The notes under the pieces: model-generated | What the model saw: the letters and a program-made list of their open reading frames with translations, nothing else | Databases searched by the model: none | What the model was told of the DNA's origin: nothing | Program-made: the position numbers and the translations under genes | Shown: positions 9,000 through 17,851 of the stretch, piece after piece | Numbering within the stretch: position 1 is the stretch's first letter | Layout: each line of letters begins with the position of its first letter | From: Alloalcanivorax dieselolei B5 | Lineage (GTDB): Bacteria; Pseudomonadota; Gammaproteobacteria; Pseudomonadales; Alcanivoracaceae | Assembly: GCF_000300005.1 (NCBI RefSeq) | Contig: NC_018691.1 | Coordinates: forward strand, 4,855,001 to 4,919,000 | Direction of reading: 5' to 3' | Length of the DNA stretch: 64,000 nucleotides

Positions 9000-9029
9000 A
9001 TGATCAATCTTTACATTGAACAATGTCAA
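9000..9029 (-). promoter_or_regulatory. Predicted alkB promoter with an operator-like inverted repeat
   Basis: On the minus strand TTGACA (9029-9024) is a perfect -35 box, followed by an 18-nt spacer and GATCAT (9005-9000) as a moderate -10. A perfect inverted repeat ACATTG-AA-CAATGT (9013-9026) overlaps the -35 and the spacer, 47 nt upstream of the alkB start codon. Such placement fits a repressor, or a MerR-type activator acting on a slightly long spacer. Confidence 0.55.
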
Positions 9030-9174
9030 TATGAACGGGCTTGCTTGCCACGGCGCAAGAATCGCCCCCCTTTATTCATACTGTTTATGCCCTTTGATGA
9101 GCCTTATGCATTTGTCTAATGCATGGCCCAGGGGTAGCGTGTCGGTCTCAATAAGTATTATTCGGGAGAGATGC

Positions 9175-10149
9175 ATGCGCGCCATTCTCTGCAAGGAGTT
9201 GGGGCCGGCGGATAAGCTGGTCATTGAGGACGTTCCTTCCCCCGCCGTCGGCGCCGACGGCATCAAGGTCCGGGTCAAGGCCGCTGGCCTGAACTTCCCT
9301 GACACTCTGATCATCGAGGGCAAGTATCAGATCAAACCGGAACTGCCCTTTTCTCCGGGCGGTGAAATGGCCGGCGAGATCGTCGAGGTGGGTGAGAACG
9401 TCAAGGGCTATAAGCCGGGCCAGCGCGTGATGGGGCTCACCGGCTACGGCAGCTTCGCCGAGGAAATGGTGGTCACCGCTGATCGCGTGATTCCGGTTCC
9501 GGACGGTATGTCCGACGAACAGGCCGCCGGTTTCAGCATGGTCTACGGCACCAGCTACCACGCGCTGAAACAACGGGCCAATCTGCAGCCGGGCGAAACC
9601 CTGCTGGTCATGGGCGCCAGCGGTGGTGTTGGCCTGGCCGCGGTGGAACTGGGCAAAGCCATGGGCGCCAAGGTGATCGCCGCCGCCAGCACCGCCGACA
9701 AGCTGGAAGTGGCCCGTGAAGCCGGTGCCGACGATCTGATCAACTACACCGAAGAAGACCTGAAGGACGTGCTGAAAAGCCGCTACCCGCAGGGCATCGA
9801 CGTGATCTACGATCCGGTGGGCGACCGCTTTACCGAGCCGGCGCTGCGTAACATGGCCTGGAACGGCCGTTTTCTGATCGTCGGCTTCGCCGCCGGTGAG
9901 ATTCCGAAGATCCCCGCCAACCTGCCCCTGCTCAAGGGTTGCAGCGTGGTCGGTGTGTTCTGGGGCACCTTCACCCGCAAGGAGCCGGAAGCGCACATCC
10001 AGAACGTGAAGGATCTGATGCGGATGTTCGCGGAAGGGAAGATCAACCCCAAGGTCAGCGAAGTGTTCCCGTTCGAGGAATATGAGCAGGCCCTGGCGGC
10101 ATTGAGCTCCCGTCGTGCCAAGGGCAAGGTGGTGCTGAAAGTCGGTTGA
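9175..10149 (+). CDS. NADPH:quinone oxidoreductase-like MDR protein
   Basis: Medium-chain dehydrogenase/reductase of the quinone-oxidoreductase (Qor) subgroup, 324 aa. An N-terminal GroES-like domain (AAGLNFPDTLIIEGKYQ) is followed by a Rossmann domain with GASGGVGLAAVELGK near residues 145-160. Zinc-binding cysteines of true alcohol dehydrogenases are absent, which is normal for QOR proteins. ATG 9175 is chosen over the open frame from 9016 because GGGAG lies just before it and it gives the family N terminus MRAILC. It is divergent from alkB. Members reduce quinones or act as enoyl reductases; a role in alkane or fatty-acid metabolism is inferred only from position. Confidence 0.9.
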   Translation: MRAILCKELGPADKLVIEDVPSPAVGADGIKVRVKAAGLNFPDTLIIEGKYQIKPELPFSPGGEMAGEIVEVGENVKGYKPGQRVMGLTGYGSFAEEMVVTADRVIPVPDGMSDEQAAGFSMVYGTSYHALKQRANLQPGETLLVMGASGGVGLAAVELGKAMGAKVIAAASTADKLEVAREAGADDLINYTEEDLKDVLKSRYPQGIDVIYDPVGDRFTEPALRNMAWNGRFLIVGFAAGEIPKIPANLPLLKGCSVVGVFWGTFTRKEPEAHIQNVKDLMRMFAEGKINPKVSEVFPFEEYEQALAALSSRRAKGKVVLKVG

Positions 10150-10200
10150 TTCCGACCGCTTCGGTATTGGCCCGGCGACACCGCCGGGCCATGTCCGCTC

Positions 10201-10638
10201 TCAACCGCTCTGGTCGCACACCTTACCGACGGCGCCTTCCTGCAACGCGGCCCGCAGATCATCGGGCACCCGGGTTTTCTCGAACGGTTCAGTGGTCATC
10301 ATCACGTACACCGATTCCGCCCGGCACAGCAGCTGCTGACTTTCCGCGTTCAGAATAAGGAATTCCAACGAGAACGAGGTGTTACCCAACGACAGCGGTT
10401 TGACCTGAATCTCGAGTACATCATCAAAACGTGCGGAAGCTTTCCATTCCAGAGTGAGCTTCACTACCTGGTTATCCAGCCCACGCGCCAGCAGGGCATC
10501 GTAATCCCGCCCCAAAGCACGCATGAACTCGGTCATGGCCAGGTCAACATAGTCACCGTAACGGGCGTTGAACACCACATGCTGGGCATCGCATTCACTG
10601 TAACGCACGCGCAGCCGGTAACGGAAAGGCTCACTCAT
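10201..10638 (-). CDS. Acyl-CoA thioesterase, 4HBT/YbgC-type hotdog fold
   Basis: Small hotdog-fold thioesterase, 145 aa, expected to hydrolyse acyl-CoA to acid and CoA in the cytosol. The N terminus RVRYSECDAQHVVFNARYGDY is the 4-hydroxybenzoyl-CoA thioesterase signature region, with the Asp (D17) of the active-site helix. ATG 10638 follows AAGGAG at 7 nt; the longer frame to 10668 is not needed. It is divergent from the acyl-CoA ligase, so the two have opposing activities and may be reciprocally controlled from the 229-bp gap. Confidence 0.9.
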   Translation of the reverse strand: MSEPFRYRLRVRYSECDAQHVVFNARYGDYVDLAMTEFMRALGRDYDALLARGLDNQVVKLTLEWKASARFDDVLEIQVKPLSLGNTSFSLEFLILNAESQQLLCRAESVYVMMTTEPFEKTRVPDDLRAALQEGAVGKVCDQSG

Positions 10639-10696
10639 GAAACACTCCTTGGTCTGTATTCTTAACATTGATGGGCGGCCGCGAAATCGCTCAACC

Positions 10697-10713
10697 CCCT
10701 TGTATTACAAGGG
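10697..10713. promoter_or_regulatory. Palindrome between thioesterase and acyl-CoA ligase, candidate operator
   Basis: CCCTTGTA-T-TACAAGGG is a perfect 8-bp inverted repeat with a 1-nt centre. It lies 59 bp upstream of the thioesterase start and 155 bp upstream of the ligase start, a position suited to coordinated control. The size and odd-centred symmetry would suit a TetR- or GntR-type dimer; no other copy was noticed. Confidence 0.4.
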
Positions 10714-10867
10714 TTCCAGGCCAGCCAAGGCAAGCCGTGACCGACCGGTATTGTTCGCCAACATACCTGGTAGTATTCTGCCTGCCAAATTCCAAACGCG
10801 CTTTCCAAGCCGTTTTTCAAAATAACCAGAAGCTCTGGAACCCGGTTCCGGACCACGGGAGAGGACG

Positions 10868-12478
10868 ATGACCGCAGTCAGTAACGCCATGCCCCAGTAC
10901 GCACCGCAAGTCGACGATGAAGAGTTCCGCTGTCTGCCTCGCCGGCTCCAGGAGTTGGCCGCGGAACAGGGCGATCATCCAGCGATTTACGATGACAACG
11001 GCAACCTGACCTGGCGGCAGTTCGTGGATCAGGTCAACCGCGTGGCCAATCGCCTGATTGACGCCGGCCTGCAACCCGGCGATACCGTGGCCGGCCTGTC
11101 CGAAAACAGCATTCCCTATTTTACCCTGTTCATGGGCGTGCTGACCGCCGGCGGCTGCATGGTTCCGCTGTCCAGCATGGCCGCCGGGGACACCCTGGCG
11201 CTGATGATCAACGACTGCGATGCCCGCTTCCTGTTCATTTCCAGAAAAAATCAGGAATTGATCACGCCACTGCTGGATCAGTTGGAAAACGTCGCCCCAC
11301 AGCAGCGCATCGCCCTGGACTTCCAGGATAATGGCTGGAGCAACTTCATGGACTGGGTTGGCGACGCCCCCAGCACCCGCCCGGATCGCGAACCCGGCGC
11401 GGACGACCCATTCAATATTATCTACAGCTCCGGCACCACCGGCGTGCCCAAGGGCATTTTGCACGACCATCGCCTGCGGTCCCGGCAAATGGACCGTTTC
11501 ACCGCGCTGGGATTCGATAATACCGCGATCAACCTGGTGTCCACACCGCTGTACTCCAACACCACTCTGGTTTCCGTGCTGCCCACTCTGTTCGGTGGCG
11601 GCACCATCGTCACCATGGGCAAATTCGACGCACGCAAATTCCTCGAATTGTGCGAGAAGCATCGCGTCACCCACGCCATGTTGGTACCGGTCCAGTATCA
11701 GCGGATCCTTTCCGATCCGGAATTCGATCGTTTCGACCTGAGCAGCTTCAAAGTGAAGTTCTCCACCAGTGCGCCCCTGCGTGGCCATGTCATTGCCGAG
11801 GTGATGCAACGCTGGCCAGGCAATATCATCGAGTTCTACGGCCTCACCGAGGGTGGCGTCAGCACCATCCTCAACTGTGCTGAATTCCCCGATAAATGGG
11901 ATACCGTCGGCCGTGCCGGTGAGGGCTGTGAGCTGCGCATCATCGACGAGGATCTCAAGGAAGTGCCCCCCGGCACCATTGGCGAGATCGTCGGTCGCGC
12001 CGGCGCCATGATGCGCGGTTACTACAAAAGGGAAGACAAAACCAACGAGATGCTCTGGACCAGCCCGAAAGGGGAAGTGTTCTATCGCACCGGTGATATG
12101 GGCCGGCTCGACGAGGACGGCTTCCTGTCCGTGCTGGATCGCCGCAAGGACATGATCATTTCCGGTGGCTTCAACATCTATGCCGAAGACCTGGAAAAGA
12201 TGCTGCTCAAGCACCCCGATGTGGCGGATGCGGCGGTGATCGCCATCCCCAGCGAACAATGGGGTGAAACACCGTTGGGCCTGGTGGTGCGCCGCCAGGG
12301 CAGCGCCACCGGCACCGACGAGATCCGCGACTGGGCCAACCAGCAACTGGGCAAGGCTCAGCGTCTGCACGACGTGGAACTTCGGGATCATTTGCCACGC
12401 AGCACCATTGGCAAGATTCTGAAGCGGGAACTGCGTGACCCTTACTGGAAAGAGCAGCAACAGCAAGAACGGGGCTGA
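10868..12478 (+). CDS. Acyl-CoA synthetase (AMP-forming ligase)
   Basis: ATP-dependent CoA ligase of the adenylate-forming superfamily, 536 aa, activating a carboxylic acid through an acyl-adenylate. Motifs in order: ATP-binding loop YSSGTTGVPKG (about residues 182-192), YGLTEGG (about 325), the hinge block YRTGDMGRLDEDGFLSVLDR (about 407-426), KDMIISGGFNIYAEDLE, and the catalytic lysine region STIGKILKREL near the C terminus. GGGAGAGG lies 6 nt before the ATG. Likely substrates are medium- or long-chain fatty acids, given AlkB upstream and the divergent thioesterase, but aromatic acids cannot be excluded. It converges with the phospholipase D gene, 6 nt apart. Confidence 0.92.
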   Translation: MTAVSNAMPQYAPQVDDEEFRCLPRRLQELAAEQGDHPAIYDDNGNLTWRQFVDQVNRVANRLIDAGLQPGDTVAGLSENSIPYFTLFMGVLTAGGCMVPLSSMAAGDTLALMINDCDARFLFISRKNQELITPLLDQLENVAPQQRIALDFQDNGWSNFMDWVGDAPSTRPDREPGADDPFNIIYSSGTTGVPKGILHDHRLRSRQMDRFTALGFDNTAINLVSTPLYSNTTLVSVLPTLFGGGTIVTMGKFDARKFLELCEKHRVTHAMLVPVQYQRILSDPEFDRFDLSSFKVKFSTSAPLRGHVIAEVMQRWPGNIIEFYGLTEGGVSTILNCAEFPDKWDTVGRAGEGCELRIIDEDLKEVPPGTIGEIVGRAGAMMRGYYKREDKTNEMLWTSPKGEVFYRTGDMGRLDEDGFLSVLDRRKDMIISGGFNIYAEDLEKMLLKHPDVADAAVIAIPSEQWGETPLGLVVRRQGSATGTDEIRDWANQQLGKAQRLHDVELRDHLPRSTIGKILKRELRDPYWKEQQQQERG

Positions 12479-12484
12479 TTCCGG

Positions 12485-13888
12485 TTACAGCAGATTCTCG
12501 ATCGGCAGCAACGCCAACACCGCGCTGGCCAACCGGCGCGGTATCGATACCAGTGGTTCCCGGTGACAGACCACCGGGCCCTGGTCACTTCCCCCGGCCC
12601 ATGTCAGCCGTCCTTCCTCACGAGACAGCCGATAGCTGTTCTGTGGCGCCATGCCTTCCTCGATGAACGCGGCCACCGACGCTGCCAACGCCGGAGAGTA
12701 GATGTAGTACCCCATCTCGGTGTTGAAGTGCACGGAACGGGGATCGGCGTTAAACGAGCCGACAAACAATTCACGCCGATCCAGCACCATGGCCTTGGTA
12801 TGCAAACTGGCTTTGGATCGCCCGCGCAACAGCCGGGCCTGACGCATCATGCTGCGGGCATTGGGTTGCAGTTCGTGCAATTCCAACCCGGCATCCACCA
12901 GCGCCGGGCGATAGCGTTGATAGGCGGCATGGGCGGCAATGACATCGTTGGTGGCCAGACTGTTGGTCAGCACCGCCACCCGGCACCCCCGTTTGCGCCA
13001 ACCGCTTAACGCGCGGGTGAAGTCATCACCGGGAATGAAGTAGCTGGCTTCGATCAGAATCTCCCGGGCGGAATGGCGGCCAAGCAACCGGGCCAGTTGT
13101 GTTCCCATCATTCGCTGAGAAGAGCCGTGCGCTTTTTCCGGACTGTCGAATAGCAACGCCGCCGGGGCGCGGACCCGTCTTGCCCATACGGCCTGCAGGG
13201 CGCGTTCGGATAACGCGGTATCGTCCCGATGCCGGGAGCGTTGTTCCTTATCCAGCTTCGTCCACAATGCTTCCGCGTCATCGCTGGAACGGCGCAGGAA
13301 CTGCCTCAGGTTCACCGACAAAGCGCTATGCCAATATCGATCAAAGGCGTCCTGCGTGTCGGCGGCGATCGGGCCATCGGCGTAAATATCCAGGTCCCGG
13401 AAGTTGGTGACCGCATTGACACCAAAGTAGTGTTCGGAGATGTTCCGCCCTCCGACAATGGCGGCCTCACCATCAACGATCCAGGCTTTGTTATGCATGC
13501 GGCGGTTGAGCTTAGGTGCCCGATAAAGCCAGCGCAGCAGATTAAGGCCGCGACCTCGTAACGGATTGAACAGACGAACTTCCACATTGGGATGAGCGTT
13601 CAAGGTCGCCCAAATCCGGTCCCGACCCAACTGATTGATATGATCCAGCAGCAAACGCACCCGCACACCACGGCGTGCCGCCTCGAGTACGCACCATATC
13701 AACCGACGTCCGACCTGATCGTTGTCCCAGATGTAATACTGCAGATCCAGAGAACGCCTGGCGGCCCGGGCTGTCGCCATACGCAGCAAGAACGCTTCGC
13801 CGGCTTCGGCAACCAACGCGAAGTCGGAATCGACGCCGGCTCCCGGCACCAGGGACGACCGCGATCTGGATCTGGTGGTATCGGACAA
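12485..13888 (-). CDS. clsC: Phospholipase D superfamily protein, cardiolipin synthase C-like
   Basis: Membrane-associated phospholipid-modifying enzyme with two HKD motifs: H132-x-K134-x4-D139 followed by GGRN, and H363-x-K365-x4-D370 followed by GSFNAD. The stretches LDLQYYIW, RLLLD and EVRLFNPLR match E. coli YmdC/ClsC, which makes cardiolipin from phosphatidylglycerol and phosphatidylethanolamine. The frame is open to 14062, but that would overlap mscL by 146 nt; TTG at 13888, 4 nt after GGAAGAGG, gives a 467-aa protein close to ClsC (473 aa). The gene begins 28 nt after mscL stops, so the two may be co-transcribed as envelope-stress genes. The start codon is less certain than the function. 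Confidence 0.85.
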   Translation of the reverse strand: MSDTTRSRSRSSLVPGAGVDSDFALVAEAGEAFLLRMATARAARRSLDLQYYIWDNDQVGRRLIWCVLEAARRGVRVRLLLDHINQLGRDRIWATLNAHPNVEVRLFNPLRGRGLNLLRWLYRAPKLNRRMHNKAWIVDGEAAIVGGRNISEHYFGVNAVTNFRDLDIYADGPIAADTQDAFDRYWHSALSVNLRQFLRRSSDDAEALWTKLDKEQRSRHRDDTALSERALQAVWARRVRAPAALLFDSPEKAHGSSQRMMGTQLARLLGRHSAREILIEASYFIPGDDFTRALSGWRKRGCRVAVLTNSLATNDVIAAHAAYQRYRPALVDAGLELHELQPNARSMMRQARLLRGRSKASLHTKAMVLDRRELFVGSFNADPRSVHFNTEMGYYIYSPALAASVAAFIEEGMAPQNSYRLSREEGRLTWAGGSDQGPVVCHREPLVSIPRRLASAVLALLPIENLL

Positions 13889-13916
13889 AAGACCTCTTCC
13901 GTGCCTGGTTATTCCC

Positions 13917-14348
13917 TCAACGTTGTTTAAGGTTGTCACGGATTTCCCGCAGCAACAAGATATCCTCCGGGATCGGCGGCGGCGCGGCGGCCTCCTCTGC
14001 TTTTTCCTCCTCACGCTTGAGCCTGTTAATGGCGCGCACCAGGAAGAACACCGCCCAGGCAACGATCAGAAAACTGATGACATTATTGAAGAACACCCCA
14101 TAGTTGATCGTCACGGCGCCGGCGGCTTGAGCCTCGGCCAAGGTGGTGAACTCACCGGCACCGCGCAGAACCACGAACAAATTGGCGAAGTCCACCCCGC
14201 CCAGCAGCAACCCGATGGGTGGCATGATGACGTCGGCGACCAGGCTCTTCACGATGGTGGCGAACGCCCCACCGATGATGATACCCACCGCCATATCGAC
14301 CATGTTTCCCTTTATCGCGAATTCACGAAATTCCTTGATCATACCCAT
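13917..14348 (-). CDS. mscL: Large-conductance mechanosensitive channel MscL
   Basis: Homopentameric inner-membrane channel that opens under membrane tension to release solutes during hypo-osmotic shock. 143 aa. [29 protein letters not shown] is the N-terminal helix plus TM1 hallmark, [16 protein letters not shown] follows, and TM2 lies in [20 protein letters not shown] before a charged C-terminal helix ending [12 protein letters not shown] 14348 is chosen by homology to E. coli MscL and by GGGAGAAGG upstream. A C-terminal linker rich in Ala, Pro and Glu is slightly longer than in E. coli. Confidence 0.97.
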   Translation of the reverse strand: MGMIKEFREFAIKGNMVDMAVGIIIGGAFATIVKSLVADVIMPPIGLLLGGVDFANLFVVLRGAGEFTTLAEAQAAGAVTINYGVFFNNVISFLIVAWAVFFLVRAINRLKREEEKAEEAAAPPPIPEDILLLREIRDNLKQR

Positions 14349-14576
14349 GGGCCTTCTCCCCAGGTGGTTGGTTTCCGCGCGCACCATGCGTGAACGGATG
14401 ATTCGATAATACTCACAAACCCCAAGACCACCGCTATGAAAATAATGGCTTTTGACGACCACCAATGAGATGGTGCCCCAGGCTCTTTCCGAAACTTTTC
14501 TCTCCATCGGCGTAACATAAAGCGAATTCGGGCATCCAATTCTTCAGGCAGCTTCCACAAGCAGGAGGAACAGGTC

Positions 14577-15653
14577 ATGCGGGTCATCGCCGCGCTTCTA
14601 ATTTCCCTGATCACGGGCTCCGCCCTGGCGGCACAAGCCACGGCGGTGTTCGCTGGCGGATGTTTCTGGTGCACCGAGTCGGACTTCGAGAAACTCGACG
14701 GTGTCAGCGAGGCCATCAGCGGCTACGCCGGCGGTGACGAGGCCGACCCCACCTATGAGGAAGTCTCCAGCGGTGCCACCGGCCACACCGAATCGGTGAA
14801 AGTGATCTATGATCCGGACAAGATCAGCTACGCTCAGTTGCTGGACTGGTTCTGGCGCCATCTGGACCCCACCGACGCCGACGGTCAATTTGTCGATCGC
14901 GGCCGCCAGTACCGGGGTGCCATTTTCTTTGAGACGCCGGAACAGGAAAAACAGGCACGGACCTCCAAGGCGGCACTGGAAAAAAGTGGCCGGTTCGAGA
15001 AGCCCATCGTTACCGAAATCACCCCATTAAAGGCGTTCTATCCCGCCGAGGAATACCATCAGAATTATTATAAGCGCAATCCGTTACGGTATAAGTTCTA
15101 TCGCTACAACTCCGGCCGGGACCAGTTTCTTGAAAAGCACTGGGATGATCCGGATCACCTGCCCGGCGGCAAGAAAGAAAACACCGAAGCCCCGATGAGC
15201 TGGCGGGGTCCCGAACATTTCAACAAGCCCGATGAAGCTACTCTGCGGACCCGGCTATCCCCCTTGAGCTTTCAGGTGACCCAGGAAGACGATACCGAAC
15301 CGGCCTTCAAAAACACCTATTGGGACAACAAGCAGCAAGGTATCTATGTGGATGTGGTCAGTGGTGAGCCGCTTTTTTCATCCACGGACAAATATAAATC
15401 CGGTACCGGTTGGCCCAGCTTCACCAAACCGATTACCCCCGATGCGGTGACCACCCGTGAAGACAGTACTTTGTGGATGGTTCGCACCGAGGTCCGTAGC
15501 AGTTACGCCGATTCTCACCTGGGGCATGTCTTCAAGGACGGCCCGCAACCCACCGGGGAGCGCTGGTGCATGAACTCCGCCGCCATGCGTTTCATCGCCA
15601 AGGAAGACATGGCCGACGCCGGCTACGGTCAGTACCTGACATTGTTTGAGTAG
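14577..15653 (+). CDS. msrAB: Exported bifunctional methionine sulfoxide reductase MsrA-MsrB
   Basis: Repairs oxidised methionine in envelope proteins: the MsrA domain reduces the S- and MsrB the R-sulfoxide. 358 aa. Residues 1-19 are a signal peptide ([18 protein letters not shown]). MsrA follows, with GCFWC and catalytic C29; MsrB spans about 228-345, with H314, H317 and catalytic C331 in RWCMNS. Zinc-binding CxxC pairs found in many MsrB proteins are absent. GGAGG precedes the ATG at good spacing. Unlike Neisseria PilB there is no thioredoxin domain, so an external periplasmic reductant is needed. The stop codon lies inside a 14-bp tandem duplication. Confidence 0.95.
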   Translation: MRVIAALLISLITGSALAAQATAVFAGGCFWCTESDFEKLDGVSEAISGYAGGDEADPTYEEVSSGATGHTESVKVIYDPDKISYAQLLDWFWRHLDPTDADGQFVDRGRQYRGAIFFETPEQEKQARTSKAALEKSGRFEKPIVTEITPLKAFYPAEEYHQNYYKRNPLRYKFYRYNSGRDQFLEKHWDDPDHLPGGKKENTEAPMSWRGPEHFNKPDEATLRTRLSPLSFQVTQEDDTEPAFKNTYWDNKQQGIYVDVVSGEPLFSSTDKYKSGTGWPSFTKPITPDAVTTREDSTLWMVRTEVRSSYADSHLGHVFKDGPQPTGERWCMNSAAMRFIAKEDMADAGYGQYLTLFE

Positions 15654-15670
15654 CGTTGTTTGAGTAGCGC
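15643..15670 (+). repeat. 14-bp tandem duplication across the msrAB stop codon
   Basis: TTGTTTGAGTAGCG occurs twice without a spacer (15643-15656 and 15657-15670). The first copy encodes the last residues and TAG stop of MsrAB; the second repeats them after the stop, so the protein end is unchanged. It looks like a slippage duplication. Confidence 0.8.
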
Positions 15671-15675
15671 CCACC

Positions 15676-15698
15676 CGGCGATGGCGGCCATCGCCGGA
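15676..15698. terminator. Strong hairpin downstream of msrAB
   Basis: CCGGCGATGG-cgg-CCATCGCCGG is a perfect 10-bp stem with a 3-nt loop, 23 nt after the msrAB stop. No T run follows, so it may act as a mRNA 3'-end stabiliser or a factor-dependent termination signal rather than as an intrinsic terminator. Confidence 0.4.
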
Positions 15699-15834
15699 AG
15701 CCAAACCGGTTAACGCAATCACGGGGTATCATAAAACCATAATCTGTTGGTTATCCCCCGGTCATGTTCCGTTTTCACCCTCGTTACGCCGGCCCGGACT
15801 TTCCGGCCTTTCTTCTTACGACGACGAGGGTGTC

Positions 15835-17835
15835 ATGTCTGTTTCTTCAAAAATGTTCTGGCTGGGTATCATCTCCAGCGGTGCCCTGCTTACCGGCTGC
15901 GGCGGCGATAGCAATAACGATCCCCCCCTGGTGGATATTCGCCTGATGGAGACCACCGATATCCACGCCAATGTGATGGACTATAACTACTATGGCGATG
16001 CCGCCGACCCCAAGGTGGGACTGGTGCGTACCGCCACACTGATCAAGCAGGCCCGCGCCGCCCTCAACTTCCCCGACAACAGCTTCCTGGTGGACAACGG
16101 CGATCTTATCCAAGGCAGCCCGATGGGCGATTGGCGTCATGCTGAAGGGCTCAACGCCGGAGAAGTGCATCCCGTCTACAAAGCCATGAACGAGCTCGGT
16201 TATGACGTGGCCAACTACGGCAACCATGAGTTCAACTATGGTCTGGAATTCCTGGCCGAAAGCGTCAACGACGCCGGCTTCCCGTACATTAGTGCGAACG
16301 TCTTCGTGGACGATGAAGATGACAATCCGGACAACGATCAGTTGTACTTCGAGCCCTATCAACTGGTAACCAAGTCCGTCCGTGATCGTGACGGCAACAG
16401 CCACGACATCACCGTCGGCTTCATCGGCTTCCTGCCGCCGCAGATCATGCAATGGGACAAAGCCAATCTGGAAGGCGAGGTGATCACCAAGGACATCAAG
16501 GCCATGGCCGAACGCTATGTGCCGCAAATGAAGGCGGAGGGCGCGGATGTCATCGTCGCCATTCCCCATTCCGGCATCAGCACCACCGCCTATTCCGAAG
16601 CGGATAAAGCGGAGAACAGCAGCTGGTATCTGGCGGACGTGGAAGGCATCGACGCCATCATGTTCGGGCACAGCCACTTGCTGTTCCCGTCCGACAGTTT
16701 CTCCGAAACCCCCAACGTGGATGTCGACAAAGGCACTATCAAAGGGGTGCCAGCGGTCATGCCCGGCTACTGGGGCAGCCATCTGGGTGTCATCGATATG
16801 ACCCTGTCCTACGATACCGGAGCGGATCAGTGGTCCATCACCGGCTCCCAGGTGCAGGCCCAGCCGATCTTCGCCGACGATGCCCCCGCGGTGGAAGCCG
16901 ACGCGGCTCTGGTGGCCAAGCTGGCCGGGGATCACCAAGCCACCGTCGACTACATGAACCAGCCCATCGGTGAATCCACCGACGACATCTACAGCTTCCT
17001 GGCGGTGGTGAAAGACGATCCGTCCATTCAGATCGTAGCCGATGCCCAGAAGGCCTACGTGGAGAATCTGATTGAAGGCGACGTCAATCTGCAGGATCTG
17101 CCGGTACTGTCCGCCGCCGCGCCATTCAAGGCCTGCAACCGGGAAGGGATCTGCGCCGATGAAAGCGCCTTCACCGTGGTGCCCAAAGGCGAACTGAAAG
17201 TAAAAAACGCCGCCGACCTGTATCTGTATCCGAATACACTGATGGCGGTGAGAGCCAACGGCGCCGAGCTGACTCAATGGCTGGAATGCTCCGCTTCCCA
17301 GTTTTTCCAGATCGACACCAGCACCAGTGCCCCTCAGGAATTGGTGAATTACAGCGGCTTCCCCACCTATAACTTCGACGTTATCGATGGTCTCACCTAC
17401 CAGATCGACGTTACCCAGCCAGCGCGCTATGACGGCGACTGCGTCCAGGTCGGTGACGGCCAGCGCATCGTCAATCTGGCCTATCAGGGCAACCCGGTAG
17501 CGGACGACGATGAGTTCCTGATCGCCACCAACAATTACCGCGCTGGCGGCGGCAAGTTCGCGGGCACCGGTGGCGACCACATCGTCATTGAGTCACCGGA
17601 TGAGAACCGCGCGGTCCTGGCGGACTACATCCGGGAAAACAGCCCGGTCACCCCCACCGCCGATGGCAACTGGTCGTTCGCGCCGGTTGACGCTGCCACC
17701 GATCTGACCATCGTGTTCCGAGTGCCCAATACCGACCGGGCCCGGAACTTCGTTGCCGAAAAAGCGCCGGAAGCGGTATTCCTGGAGACCAACGACAACA
17801 ACGAAGCGGTGTACGAACTGGACCTGCAACCCTGA
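15835..17835 (+). CDS. 5'-nucleotidase / 2',3'-cyclic-nucleotide phosphodiesterase lipoprotein
   Basis: Envelope nucleotide-salvage enzyme of the UshA/CpdB family, 666 aa. The N terminus carries a lipoprotein signal with lipobox LLTGC (Cys near residue 21) and an acidic, Asn/Asp-rich linker, so the protein is probably membrane-anchored in the periplasm. The metallophosphatase domain shows METTDIHANV (first metal ligands), VDNGDLIQGSP, NYGNHEFNYG and GHSHLLFP; the second half is the 5'-nucleotidase C-terminal domain with TNNYRAGGGKF. The motif LMETTDIHANVMDYNYY resembles CpdB more than UshA. It is monocistronic, between msrAB and the convergent GST gene. Confidence 0.92.
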   Translation: MSVSSKMFWLGIISSGALLTGCGGDSNNDPPLVDIRLMETTDIHANVMDYNYYGDAADPKVGLVRTATLIKQARAALNFPDNSFLVDNGDLIQGSPMGDWRHAEGLNAGEVHPVYKAMNELGYDVANYGNHEFNYGLEFLAESVNDAGFPYISANVFVDDEDDNPDNDQLYFEPYQLVTKSVRDRDGNSHDITVGFIGFLPPQIMQWDKANLEGEVITKDIKAMAERYVPQMKAEGADVIVAIPHSGISTTAYSEADKAENSSWYLADVEGIDAIMFGHSHLLFPSDSFSETPNVDVDKGTIKGVPAVMPGYWGSHLGVIDMTLSYDTGADQWSITGSQVQAQPIFADDAPAVEADAALVAKLAGDHQATVDYMNQPIGESTDDIYSFLAVVKDDPSIQIVADAQKAYVENLIEGDVNLQDLPVLSAAAPFKACNREGICADESAFTVVPKGELKVKNAADLYLYPNTLMAVRANGAELTQWLECSASQFFQIDTSTSAPQELVNYSGFPTYNFDVIDGLTYQIDVTQPARYDGDCVQVGDGQRIVNLAYQGNPVADDDEFLIATNNYRAGGGKFAGTGGDHIVIESPDENRAVLADYIRENSPVTPTADGNWSFAPVDAATDLTIVFRVPNTDRARNFVAEKAPEAVFLETNDNNEAVYELDLQP

Positions 17836-17851
17836 CCCTGACCCGGCGAGC

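Noticed and set aside
10817-12466. 549-codon antisense frame over the acyl-CoA ligase
   Set aside because: Shadow of the real gene in a GC-rich codon pattern; no recognisable motifs.
15847-17580. 577-codon antisense frame over the 5'-nucleotidase gene
   Set aside because: Mirror of a full-length, motif-complete gene; no independent evidence.
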